Origin: Gloeopeniophorella convolvens
Taxonomy: Eukaryota > Basidiomycota > Agaricomycetes > Russulales
Direction: 5' to 3'
Length of the DNA stretch: 64,000 nucleotides
Assembly (NCBI GenBank): GCA_022496205.1
Contig: WTXD01000001.1
Coordinates: forward strand, 1,488,001-1,552,000
The position numbers and the translations under genes were made by a program. Position 1 is the stretch's first letter. The number at the start of each line of letters is the position of its first letter. The notes below the pieces were generated by a model that saw only the letters and a program-made list of their open reading frames with translations, was not told the origin of the DNA and did not search any database. Below, in pieces: positions 25,065 through 35,805 of this stretch.

Positions 25065-26606
25065 ATGCAACCACCACCACCTCTCAGCACGGACCCGTTC
25101 AGCCAAGACACTGTAAGGAGTCGTACAATATCGAGCGCATATACTCATGTATATTCTTTCCACAGAGCTCAGTCGTGACGGAGACACTAGTATCAATCAT
25201 AACCAAGGCTGTGATTACCCTTGACGATGGAAAGCACCAGCTGGTCGCTGTAAAGGCTGGGAAGTACAAGAAGAGGCTCGTTTTGGAACCGCACGACATT
25301 GTCAAAGAAATTCGCTTGCTATCCTCATGCTCGCATTTGCGGTCAGACCATATACGTACCTGCTATCGGCAGTGCTGGCCGTGTTCATGCATACGTAGAT
25401 CATCAGCGTCCTAGGCCACGACTATGACGCGTCGCTTTCCTTGCACCGCTTCTGGATGCCGTTCATGCCCTTCACACTTTCCGACCTCCTCTCCATCCCC
25501 ACTTTCACCCCAATCTCTACCACAGACGAGGACGAGGGTGGGACCGACACCGAGGTCGCGTTTGGCGTAGTAGCGAGGTCTATCATCTATCAGATTCTCT
25601 CCGGTGTTGCGTACTTGCACTCTCCGGAAAGACGCATCGCCCATCGGGATATCAAGCCGCGGAATGTGCTTCTCGATACCTCGGGCAATGTCGTGCTCAT
25701 TGACTTTGGCGTCGCGTATTCTCCTACACCCGGCCCGGAGGATGTATGGCCCGAGCCTGAGGGGAAGATGTATTTTGAAGTGGGAAGCGGGTATGTGCTT
25801 ATCAGTTTGCGTCCTCTTTATTACCTTACGTTGATTGCCGTAGGCCATATCGCGCACCAGAGCTGCTCTTTGGCACCCGCAAGTACGACGCAACTGCTTG
25901 CGACTTATGGGCTCTCGGTGCTACCTTCGCCGAGTTCTTCACAACCCTCCACCGCAGGGTCGTTACTAGCGAATTCGACGACGACGAAGAATCCGGCGAT
26001 GGCGACCCGACGCAGGCTTATATATTTGATGAGCTTCCTGAGCCGTGGTCGCGCACCGAGTGGGACCGTTACTCGTTATTCGACGGCTCTCGCGGCGACA
26101 TCGGTCTCGCGTGGAGCATATTTCGCACTCGTGGCTCCCCAACACCCGAAAATTGGCCTGTCAGTCATTTCACATACGTGTCTTCCTTTTTCTACCTTTC
26201 TCACATGCCTGGTCAGACCTTTGCGGAGCTCCCTGATGCCAACAAGATCAATTTCATGGACGCCCCAGGCGTACATCTACAAACCTTGCTGTCACACATC
26301 GATTTACCGCCTCCGGATAGGCCGCCCTCTCATTCTCCTCCAACCGAGCAAGTCCCAACAGCGCTTGACTTCGTGCAACGTTTTCTTGTCTATCCACCTG
26401 AATCACGGCTTAAGGCTGCGGACGCTCTTCGGCACCCCTGGCTGATGGACGAAGGGCCACTTGTTCTTCCGTCCAGTGTGCTGCGGGCCGGAGATGCGGA
26501 GTTGGGTGCTTCCTCACTGCGTGCTGATAGGACCGCCGGCCAGTGGCTTAAGATGTTCTTCGCGCCTGATATGGGAGGAGCGCGGGCCCTTGGGGATGAT
26601 GGTTGA
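25065..26606 (+). CDS. CMGC protein kinase, Cak1/Csk1-like
   Basis: Serine/threonine kinase of the CDK group. The start [16 protein letters not shown] was chosen because it keeps phase into exon 2 (25168). Seen in order: VAVK with the ATP-binding Lys, a C-helix Glu in [21 protein letters not shown] catalytic loop, [13 protein letters not shown] after an intron, and [12 protein letters not shown]. It ends [13 protein letters not shown] plus a tail to TGA. The usual GxGxxG loop is absent from the segment before VAVK ([22 protein letters not shown]). Yeast Cak1, which activates Cdc28, also lacks it, and the size is similar. The APE-region sequence YRAPELLFG is CDK-like. Activation of a CDK is therefore a reasonable guess; direct orthology is not proved. 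It shares a short promoter with the ankyrin gene. Confidence 0.75.
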
Positions 26607-27180
26607 CACAGAAGCCTCAGCTATTGCAGCTCGACAGCACCCGACTTTTCCCATGCTCCCTGATATGTCCTAGACATTTTCAATCACTCTTATGCTATCT
26701 TCACCCAATTGATGTTCGTACCAAACCCAGATCATGATCTGCCTTTTTTGGGCTGTAGCAAGCAGTTACGAGACATGACATTCATCTCTTGACCCTTGCT
26801 ATGTTTCACTTTGGAGTCGGTTGGACTTTTTCAGAACGAATGGACATAGTGCGCTGCTATCAGTCTCACATCTTGACATCATTCTTATCCCTGAAGGCTC
26901 TGCCTAGGCTCTATCTATCACCCATTCTTTTTGACCCCAGCAGCGACGTTGGTCTTCCACTAAGCGTGCTTACCTCAATGTTGCCATCAATCTGGGAGAT
27001 GACTTGTCTCTGTGGGCTTGTGTCCTCTCAGAGTCTTTGGGCTCATCGTTCCTATAGGCCTCGGCTGGTACGTCAAGAGGTCATAGCGTCTCCTATCTAA
27101 TTGACAAGAGTTCATCCTCAGCGTGGTGCAGGGTCTGACGCTGACAATTCGCGTGCAGCCGCAGCAGCTAAGCCGTTCTC
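26607..27180. other. Intergenic, no gene seen
   Basis: A 570 bp stretch between the kinase gene and the first duplicated block. A plus frame at 26789-27100 is open for 103 codons but has no recognisable pattern and no supporting splice structure, so I do not call it a gene. Confidence 0.45.
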
Positions 27181-27430
27181 ATCAGGTCGCCTCCGATCAC
27201 GGAGAACTTGTTGCGAACATACTCTGATCCGGAGATGCTCCCTCGCGCAGTCGTTGTGTCGTTGCCGTACCAAATGTGTACGGCATAGCAAGGCTATCAC
27301 GTCCGTCTCAACGACCTTGTGGCACACGCCCGACCCGAATGATCAGAAGTGGGACGTGGATGACCGTCGACTCTGTGCTTCGGCCATTCATCGCTCCTAT
27401 GTTTTGATGTACGTGGGAGCAGACCGGTGA
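27180..27430 (+). repeat. Upstream duplicated segment, copy 1
   Basis: This segment aligns by eye with 34930-35120. Shared landmarks are cttgttgcgaacatactctg against cctgttgcgaacacattctg, the following ctcgcgcagtcgttgtgt against ctcgtgcagttgttgtgt, and later gccattc and a tgatgtacgtggg-like end. It lies about 150-400 bp upstream of DUF6534 copy A, while its partner lies about 700-900 bp upstream of copy C. The upstream flank was therefore duplicated too. Confidence 0.6.
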
Positions 27431-27521
27431 CCTTCTTCGGTGCTCTCGTCGCAGCTCTCGCAGCTGCAGGGTCCGGCTGGTGGGCAGTTCTGGGCGATGC
27501 GAACAGTTGCGACAGTGAGTC

Positions 27522-27528
27522 TATATAA
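27522..27528 (+). promoter_or_regulatory. TATA box of DUF6534 copy A
   Basis: TATATAA lies 52 bp before the start codon at 27580, at the position equivalent to the TATA motifs of copies B and C. Confidence 0.5.
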
Positions 27529-27579
27529 CTGCGACCCCGGTTGGGTTTTCCAGCCTTATAGGTCCTTCCCGAGTTCGTA

Positions 27580-29546
27580 ATGTCTGTGCATCCCGATGTA
27601 CGCTTTACGCTCGGTGCTGTCCTTGCTGGTGCCTTGTTCTCCACCGCGTGAGTTCTGTAACGCTTCCCACTGAGCACTGACCGAATGTCGTCCAGCCTTT
27701 CCGGGGCTCTGTGCCTCCAGATATTCCTGTACATCCGTCATTATCCGAATGACCCGTTCAAACTGAAGGCTTTGGTCGAGTGATATCTATATCCTGCTTT
27801 GCGTCCGCTGACCGCCTCGTTGCAACCAGGTGGCCCTGGTCTGGTAAGTTTACGTTACAGTCCCCACTGACACTCGGCGTAAGTGACCTACTCTCCATGA
27901 CAGGGCGATGGACACTGCCCACACATGTACCATTGCTGTACTGGCTTACCAGTATATGATCCTCAACTTTGCAAATACGGATATCATAGACCACGCATTT
28001 GGGTCAGTATATGTGGAGTTCTGCCACTTTTGCAGCCTCATGCTGACATAGAAATACTCAGAACGATTCCTGTACGTCCGTTACCCACCAATCGCGGCCT
28101 CCTGTTGACACCTCAGCGATGCCTTAGGCTGCCTTGGCACTCACGGTAGGTCCAAGTCGACGTAGCGCCAGCTTTACAGATGGACTGATTGGCTCCTGCA
28201 AAGGTTCTACTCACAGTTACCGTCAATTGGTGAGCCCTATCCCACGCTCACGAACAATCACTGATCATCATTTTGATAGTGCTTTCGCGCATAGACTTCA
28301 TCTATGTGAGCTATCTGAGACTTACAAATGCAAGGAAAAGTATACTAATCCGTACACTCAGTGAGTCGCGGAAATTGGTGGTGGACAGGACCCATAATGC
28401 GTATTAGCCGGTTGATATGGCAGCAAGGGCTATGCTGACTTACCTTAAAGTTATTTTGCTTGGCCGCGAGGCTAGGTGAGCTCATTTAGGCTTCAGATGC
28501 TATCTATCACTGTGCTCACAATCAGAGTAGCCACGGCATTCGGTACGTTATGTAACCCTATACAACACGCTCCACACTTAGCAACGCGACGACCGAAATA
28601 GTCACAGTAGCGGAACTGTATGGTTTCTCCGAGTCTCAGGTCTATTCACGCTGACATGAATTTAGGTCAATGTTACAGAGCTTTTCTGAATATGGGGCCA
28701 GATTCAGGGTAGGCAGCTCACCTTGCAGTGTGAAGCGTCTCTGATATTATCGCGCAGCCGCTGCTCACAACAGGCCTTGCACTGTCGGCCTTTATAGACA
28801 TTTTGCTTACACTCGGCCTATGCTACTACTTGCGGTCTCTCCGACGGGGCCTAGGGAGCACCATCAGAATGATGTCTACGATCGTCAATTTCTCGGACAA
28901 TAATGGCCTGTTAACATGGTTCGCATATCCTTTGCTAGTGTCCCCGATCGACTGCTAACATGTACTAACCCCCAGTGTCATCGCTCTCGCGGCGCTCGCA
29001 TGCGTGAGTTCTGTCGGCTTCCTGAGGAACATTCGACCTATTCTGATGTACTTATAAATCAAGTGGGTTATCATGCCTACCAATCTAATCTACCTTGGTT
29101 TGCATTTCACGATCGGGAAGTGTACGTTGATCGTTCTCTCTAGTACCAGCGAACAGCGCTAACACCATGCACGCAGTTTATTCCAACTCTCTGCTTACCA
29201 CGTATGTTATACAGTAACAGATGGAGCTTTTCTCACGTTTGTGGCAGTCTTAACATGCGTGACTACGTGAAGCGGTCTGCTGGCATGACAAGAACAGACC
29301 TGGGAATACCTAACCCACGGGCTAGCGCTTATCCAATGCGAAGCGAGACACATACACCCTGGCCAGGATTCAGCGCTAGTGGCGCATCGAGTGAACCAAT
29401 GTATGACGAAGACCAGACGAAGTACAACGGTGCCCCTGCCGTCGACCCCACATTGGTGAGTATTCGACCGCTATGAGTCCGGACACTCACTGAAGGCGCC
29501 CCAGCCTCTGGAAATTAAAGTGGACACGATGGTTCATTATGATTAA
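27580..29546 (+). CDS. DUF6534 membrane protein, copy A (splice sites degraded)
   Basis: DUF6534 proteins are multi-pass membrane proteins expanded in mushrooms, with no known function. The reading needs a dozen small exons: VRFTLGAVLAGALFSTA joins LSGALCLQIFLYIRHYPND; then AMDTAHTCTIAVLAYQYMIL, the short AALALT and VLLTVTVNW, LSRGNWW, LFCLAARLG, SMLQSFSEYGARFR, SAFIDILLTLGLCYYLRSL, MPTNLIYLGLHFTIGK, VYSNSLLTT and LNMRDYVKRSAG. It ends PLEIKVDTMVHYD. The first intron donor after KAL is a weak GTCGAG. After the GNWW exon, the position that is GTAAGT in copies B and C reads ATGCGT at about 28398, so no GT donor in phase exists there. The copy may be a pseudogene in the making or use an unusual site. 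It is the most diverged of the three. Confidence 0.72.
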
Positions 29547-30480
29547 GCTGCAGCCTCCCGCCTTCGCCGTGTGCGTTACTGGTACTACTCTTCGTTGTGT
29601 TCTGTATTTTATGGACAGGCAGTCCTATATCAATGAAACACCCCTTACGTCTCATTTGCGCGAATTACTGGATGTATCATTGCTAGTTCTCAAGAACAGT
29701 AGTCCTCGGGTTATCGTCGCGATCCGATTTATTTATGTTCAAAGTGCGGGTTGCGTGACAATGTTTGTATTATCAAGAAACTCCAGGAATGCGTGTCTCT
29801 GCAGAACAGGGTACCCTACTGTTGTGGTCTATGATCAGCGGCCCCATGTTCGCCCCGGCCCGCCGTTTGGACGGCCTCCAGGAGCCTACGCACCGTCGTG
29901 TCGTACTAGCTTACGGGACTCCCTGGCTTATATCTGGGTGCTATGCGAGGGGAAAAGCCTCCGTTCGCTCAAGCTGTCTTATTTTCAGCCGCGGAGATAT
30001 GTTTGAATACAAACAGCTGGGAAAGGCAGATGGCCAATTTCACAGCGTCGGATCAGCTGGCACGATCATGGTGATGGGCTCAGTAAGCTAGGCATACGCC
30101 CGTTTCCATGCCTGGAAGGAGCACACCTTCCGTACTTCTGGAGCTGTTGCGTCCTACAGGAACTCGGGAGATCCCTGTTGGAGTCTAGGTTGAACTCGGA
30201 CTCGACGCTTTCTGGCAATTGAACTTGAAGTCGATGTTGAAGCCGACTAACGTGACAGGGCCTGCGGCAATTATATAATCTTAGCAGAGGCCTGGCGGCC
30301 ACGGCTATTCCCGATCGTAGGCCGACCATCGTTCATCGTTCAATGTCACTGCCATGTGCACGAGTCAATGGACCAGCTCCAACCTGCATGTCGAGCTTGA
30401 TCTCACACTGGCATCTCATATCAGACACAACATACATACGGGCCGAATCGCTCAGTAACCCTTTTTAGCGGAACAAGGAA
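29547..30480. other. Spacer in duplicated block, no gene seen
   Basis: About 930 bp following DUF6534 copy A. One plus frame (29539-30006) is open but starts at the copy A stop region and lacks any recognisable pattern. It may be decayed duplicate sequence. Confidence 0.4.
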
Positions 30481-30489
30481 CAACATATG

Positions 30490-31320
30490 TTTTCGGGGTG
30501 CCCACCACATGGCCAACACCGCCTTGCCGGGTGCTGTATTGCGACAGCACGACGTACGCTTCTCGCCCTAACGGACAGCCCGTCCTCTGGTATTCCTTTC
30601 TCGCATGTCCAAGCGCCTTCTCCGGCGCTGCTCCACGGGCGACTATTGTCAGCGAGCTTGTGCCCAACCTCAGTTCAGATATCATCGCCAGCACGCCGGT
30701 GCATGCATCAACGTCCATCGACCTCAACGGAACGGGCCCTATGATGTCAGTATCCTGTCACTGTCAGACTTGCTTTGCCCATAACAACCTCTTTTTCCTG
30801 GGCTTAGGCGGTCGTCCTCCTTCCAGACGAAAGCTCACCTCCCGGAGATGCCGGTTCAACGGCCTCGCGTGTGCCGTAATCATTTAGCTGCGCTCTGGCC
30901 CCAAATGGCTGGAAGGCGGACACCCGTGCTTCTAGCACTCACACAAAGCCTCTGCTTAATAGTACTCTTATCGGGTTTTTGCGTACACGCTCAACACAGA
31001 GGCGGCGCGGCATGAAACGATCATTGTCCTCCCTGCTCCACCAGGGTCCAGCCCGCAGCCACGGATGTCTTATATCGGACTGCATGAACAGCTACCGGAC
31101 GGAAGCCAGATACAGATAGGCACCAACAGAGCGCCTTGCTTGGAAATAGCATTGGGTTTATGAGAAGCCTTGGTGCTTGTAGACGCATTTGCTTACGTGC
31201 AGATCCACGCGCTCGCGCTTTGCTTCATTTGAAGGAGAACCATGGCAATCACTTTCACTCTCAACGACCGCGCAGCAGGATTAGCAAGCACTCAAAGATG
31301 ACGCGACGCCCAGTGTAGAT
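30490..31320 (+). other. Coding-like stretch, unrecognised
   Basis: Successive open stretches look like exons but I cannot name the protein. At 30547-30750 the frame reads DSTTYASRPNGQPVLWYSFLA, with NGTGP and a Met near its end. At about 30820-31010 a frame runs MPVQRPRVCRNHLAALW and then a hydrophobic helix (PVLLALTQSLCLIVLLSGF). At 30985-31160 another runs ETIIVLPAPPGSSPQPRMSYIG to IQIGTNRAPCLEIALGL and stop. Plausible joins exist but no unique splice path. It could be a small membrane protein gene, a remnant, or chance. It has no counterpart that I see near copies A or C. Confidence 0.3.
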
Positions 31321-31724
31321 CAGGTGTCGCGACGCCTTGTGGCGTTATTTGATGTAGCGGGCACTCCGGAAGACTCCAAGCCCGCCTTTTTGTCGGTTCC
31401 TAGGTCCCGCTTGCTAAGTGCGTCCTGTCTCCGCTGTTTTTCCTCGAGTCCCGGCGCCTGACTAGCATCTAGTCACGGTGACGCCCCTTGCCTGTGAGCC
31501 GTTGTCCTCGTCCTGTACCGGACAGCCGTTCCCTCTGATATATCAATCAACGAAGTCTGTGCAGACTCGGCGCGCTGTGTTAAGCCAATTCGGATGATCG
31601 CCTTCGTGGCTCCAGCGAACGGGAAGGCGATCTGTCTTCGCTGCCAGGGTGCGGCTGCCGTGGTGCCCCACAAGCCGAACGGCTCTGCGCTGCACGGCCG
31701 TGATCTTTCCCAGAGGCTATTTCC

Positions 31725-31730
31725 TATAAG
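31725..31730 (+). promoter_or_regulatory. TATA-like box of DUF6534 copy B
   Basis: TATAAG in the motif ttcctataagtcatgc lies about 50 bp before the ATG at 31780. The same motif with TATAAAT precedes copy C. Confidence 0.5.
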
Positions 31731-31779
31731 TCATGCTCAGAGGCCCTGCCCTAGCACCCGTGGACTCCTGCAGAAGACT

Positions 31780-33755
31780 ATGTCTCAGCACACGGACGTG
31801 CGATTCACCCTTGGCGCCGTGCTGGCAGGCGCATTCTTTTCCACAGCGTGAGTACGCTTCCGTTGCCCTTATCGTAACCTACTCACCTTCTCCAAGTCTT
31901 TCCGGATCCGTTTGCCTTCAGACTTTCCTGTATGTACGGCATTATCCGAAAGACCCCAAGCAACTTAAGGCTTTGGTAAGTTATCTGGCTTTGCGTTCAT
32001 AGGACGCTTTGTTCATCGAATCACTCACAGGTCGCTGCGGTCTGGCAAGTTAAAGAGAGTTCGCATAGAATATACCAATTGACACCCCCATCCTCTTTGA
32101 TAGGGGTATGGACGCTGCGCAAACAGTTTGCATCGCAACGCTCTGTTACCAGTATATGGTCCTCAATTTCCTGAGACCTGAAATTTCTGATCATATATTC
32201 AAGCACGTTTCTATCCGTCTGAGCTATTCTTTCAGCTGATGTCTCCCTTGGGTACACAGCACTGTGGCGGTACGTTCCGCCTGCACCTTGAGCAAACACA
32301 CGAACTTCTCTTATAGAGCTTTCAGGCTTCCGTAGCGCTTACAGTGAGTAGGTTCACCTGCGAGCGATCGATGGTCGCCATTGAAGTATTATGCCTCACT
32401 TTAGGCTCTTTTAACGGTCACTGTCAACGGGTCTGCCCTTCTCGCCGCACGTGTCTACGTCGATCTCATGCATTCGCTTAGTTTCTTCTGCCATAGGGTT
32501 CACAGATGTGAGTTGCTGCTATTTACATTGAGTAAGCCTTAACGGGCCTGCAGTGAGTCAGGGGAACTGGTGGATAACAGTACCCACAGTAAGTACGACA
32601 CTCAGGAACGAGTGGAACAACTATCTTACCCAAGAGCTAGATCATCTGCTTGGTCACGCGGCTCGGTATGTCCATGTCCATCATCGCCTGCGGCTGCACA
32701 TGCCAACTTGATCCTGTTCCCCAGGTCTTGCGATCGGTAAGCTTCGTGTGCACATGTCTTTAGATCATCGGCGCTGAGGTGCCGTCTGGGGTAGCGACCG
32801 GCGTCGAGATGTGTGTACTTTCATTCCAGCTGACATATAATCGGCTCGCTAAGTACGCGCCAGGTCCATCTTGCAGAGCTTCACGCTGTACGGCAACAGG
32901 TTCAGGGTACAGGTTACGACTGCATGCATATTTAACGACAGCTAATATCCGGTGCTCAGGGGCTACTCACTGCCGCCCTCGGTCTGTCCGCGGCGACGGA
33001 CGTCATCATCACGGCGGGCCTGTGCTACTACTTGCGCCACCTCAACCGCGGGCTTTATCGGACGCGGAAGATGCTGTCTACAATTGTCAGTTTCGCAGAC
33101 AACAACGGCGCCCTGACATGGTTCGTAAGACTCCGAGAAATCATGGGCTGTACTGATACGCTTTCCATAGTATCGTCGCTCTTGCATCTCTCATATGCGT
33201 TTGTGCTTAATCATACATCGTGATAGGGGAGCGTTAACGAGCCAAATCACAGTGGGTCGTCATGCCCAACAATCTTGTCTACCTCGGTTTCCACTTTACG
33301 ATCGGAAAGTGTGCGTACCTCACACCCCATTCACGCAACCGATCTTCATTAGTTCACGTACGACTCAGTCTACTCCAACTCATTCCTCGCGACGTGCGTG
33401 CCGCCTACATCAATCCATAAGTACGGGCTAACATTGCACATGGTCCTTCAGACTCAACATGCGCGACTACATCAAGCGCTCTGCAGGCGCCGCTGTAGAC
33501 GTCGTGAACGTAATGAACCCGGTCCCGGGGCAGACAGCATACCCGATGGCGAGCCGGGGCCCTGCGCGCTGGCCAGGAGTCGGCGGGGGCTCGGCGACAA
33601 GCACGCCGTTCTACGAAGAAGAGCAGTCGAAGCTTGGCAATGCTGACGGGGCAGGAGTGCGTCGCTCTTTGACACACCGTCCTCGGCACAGGTAGCTGAC
33701 TCTTGCATTGCAGCCGCTGGAGATCAAGGTTGATACGACGGTGCATTACGACTAG
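31780..33755 (+). CDS. DUF6534 membrane protein, copy B
   Basis: Second copy of the family. Order: VRFTLGAVLAGAFFSTA, LSGSVCLQTFLYVRHYPKD, GMDAAQTVCIATLCYQYMVL, AASVALT, ALLTVTVN, FFCHRVHRL, SQGNWWITVPT, IICLVTRLG, LAIG, SILQSFTLYGNRFR, SAATDVIITAGLCYYLRHL, NNGALTW, MPNNLVYLGFHFTIGK, VYSNSFLAT, LNMRDYIKRSAGAAVD and a cytosolic tail ending PLEIKVDTTVHYD. Two introns have GC instead of GT at the 5' end: ctg|GCAAGT at about 32043 and caa|GCACGT at about 32199. Both keep phase, matching GT donors in another copy. All other exons are open, so this copy looks functional if GC-AG splicing works. Seven membrane helices are likely. Function unknown. Confidence 0.8.
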
Positions 33756-34920
33756 CCATCATGTGAACCGCGCGCACGGGCCACAGGCCTACACCCTTTC
33801 TTGACGATGCGGCGCCTCCGGATATTTATGTGTTCACGCTAATCTTGTGTTTTACCCGCGCTAGCGGTTGTTTGTCGACCCAGTGTAACATCTGGGAGCC
33901 CGTCTGACACGGAATCGCCTGTTCAGCGTGAACAGGGTACGCCGTTGGTATTGAATTCGTATGATCCTATGCGCCACGGGCTGGAAACACGGAGCCGTGT
34001 ACGCTTCCGTGCTGCGTGCTGATAAGTAAGACAACTAGGCAATATGGTTGCCGGAAGTGCCGGATGCTGGGCTCCTACGTGATTTCTTGTTGAGGAACCA
34101 ATCAATACTACACACGGGTATGATCGTTGATGCGGGCGCCAGGCCCGCTGCTGCTCGCAGCCGGGCCTATTGAAGCATCCCATCAACTCTCCGCCAATTT
34201 TTCGTCCCAACGCCTTCCTAGTTGGAACAGGGGATGCCGAAGTAGTAGGGGCTGAGAGCGACGCAGAGGGAGATGCAGAGGGAGATCGTCACTGCGCGGG
34301 CGAGCATGTATCAGAACCGTAGTCATACCGGAAACGGCCGAACCTTCACCACGCCAGACCACACCCGGCGGCAACGCCGCTTCCATTGTTCATCGCGTTC
34401 AGTCACCAAATTTTCCCCTCCTCATTTAATCACTCAGAGATCCTGTCAAATGCATTATGATCTGCGTATCTTTGAGGTTTCAGAAGACTTTCAGTCAAAG
34501 ACACAAGTTCATCTTTGAAATCTCGAGAATTGGGCCTCGGAGTCATTCGGGCGTTTGCTCAACGAAGGAACCTCGTGCGTCATCATCAATTCCACATCTT
34601 CAAGACCTCAAGGCTTCATGGCCTCATCATCCCACCTTCGAATGCTGTTTCCGGACTCCATCACATATCCATTTGGGTCCTGTTGACCTTGGCAGCGGCG
34701 CTGATCTTCTCGTTTCTCGTACCTCAAGCGACCTCTATGTTGCTCAACCAGAGGTGCCATCTACTTGCAGGCCTGCACATACCAGGAGCCCTTGGGTATC
34801 CGTCCCTCAGCCCGGAGGCCGATCCCTGAATTCAAATAATTGCAGCGTTTCCCCCCACAATTCGTAACGGTGGATGTGATCCCACATCTGGCACGACTAT
34901 CCTGGCCTGTACAGGGCCTT
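33756..34920. other. Spacer between duplicated units, no gene seen
   Basis: About 1.1 kb. The first 150 bp belong to the duplicated 3' flank of copy B. A plus frame at 34457-34867 is open for 136 codons but Ser/Pro/His-rich with no family resemblance. No RNA gene or transposon end was recognised. Confidence 0.4.
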
Positions 34921-34929
34921 AACAGCTCG

Positions 34930-35120
34930 TGTCGTCCTCTTTAAGTCTCCTTCGACCATCAAGAGCCTGTTGCGAACACATTCTGATCAAGAATGTTCTC
35001 TCGTGCAGTTGTTGTGTTGTAGCTGTGCATGTGGCACGTACAGCCCTTCGCCCGAATGGTACTCCAGGTCTTTGCCATTCTTGCGCCGTGATATGCGTGG
35101 GGAAAAGCTAATATCTTCCT
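34930..35120 (+). repeat. Upstream duplicated segment, copy 2
   Basis: Partner of 27180-27430. It shares the cctgttgcgaaca-a-tctgatc core, the ctctcgtgcagttgttgtgt run and the cgtgggg end. It lies upstream of unit C, as copy 1 lies upstream of DUF6534 copy A. Confidence 0.6.
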
Positions 35121-35739
35121 TCGGTGTCTCAGGCACAGCTCTTCCGGTTATTGAGCCCCACTACTCGGTCAAGTTACGCAGTATACCTTCAACGTTGAAG
35201 TTGGCATTAGTGCGTGAGGGGACTCCGCACTGACTGGCGCGTCCGTTCGCGCACATATCTGATTCGTGCTTTCCATTGTATGATTTGGAAACATAACAAT
35301 CAAACTCATCCCTGAACAAGTGTTCGTAGGGCGCTGCGACTTCATTTAAATCATCATGACAGGTTGTGGCGTTGTTCGGTGTACTAGCGGGCACCTCGGA
35401 AGAACTACTGAGCCTGCCTCTGCCAATTCGACTGCGCCCCACTCCTCGAGTGCATCCTGCCTTCGCTGGGTTTCTTGGGAAACTGTACCGATTAGCATTC
35501 AACCGCTTACATTCCTTGCTTGTGAACTGTTGTCTTTACCTTGTGCCGAGCGGTATTCAAGTTCACTGGTGGATTCAACGTCCGTGTACTTGGAAGCCAA
35601 GCCAATTAGCCGCTTCAGGCTATCGCCTTCGTAACGGGAAAGCGATCGGCCAAGTTCATCGTCAAAGCCCGGCTGCCATGGCGTCATCAGCTTAACGGTT
35701 CTACGCCACACAGCTATGATCCTTCCTAGAGGTATTTCC

Positions 35740-35746
35740 TATAAAT
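35740..35746 (+). promoter_or_regulatory. TATA box of DUF6534 copy C
   Basis: TATAAAT lies 60 bp before the start codon at 35806, inside a conserved ttcctataaatcatgc motif shared with copy B. Confidence 0.55.
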
Positions 35747-35805
35747 CATGCCCAGAAATGCTCGGGAGGGGCCCAGTCCCCGCGTGAGCTCCCGCAGAAG
35801 GCGCC

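Larger units (their letters stand above)
31370..33900 (+). repeat. Segmental duplication unit B
   Basis: This unit matches 35380-37960 along its length, including non-coding flanks. The upstream part shares gcgggcac-cggaaga at the left end and ttcctataa-tcatgc just before the gene. The downstream part shares cggatat-tatg-gtt-acg and the gcgagcggttgtttgt motif (33855-33880 against 37908-37925). The unit carries DUF6534 copy B. Divergence is visible by eye throughout, so the event is not recent. Confidence 0.7.

Noticed and set aside
34457..34867. Plus frame of 136 codons between DUF6534 copies B and C
   Set aside because: Ser/Pro/His-rich with no recognisable pattern; lies in spacer DNA of the duplication block.
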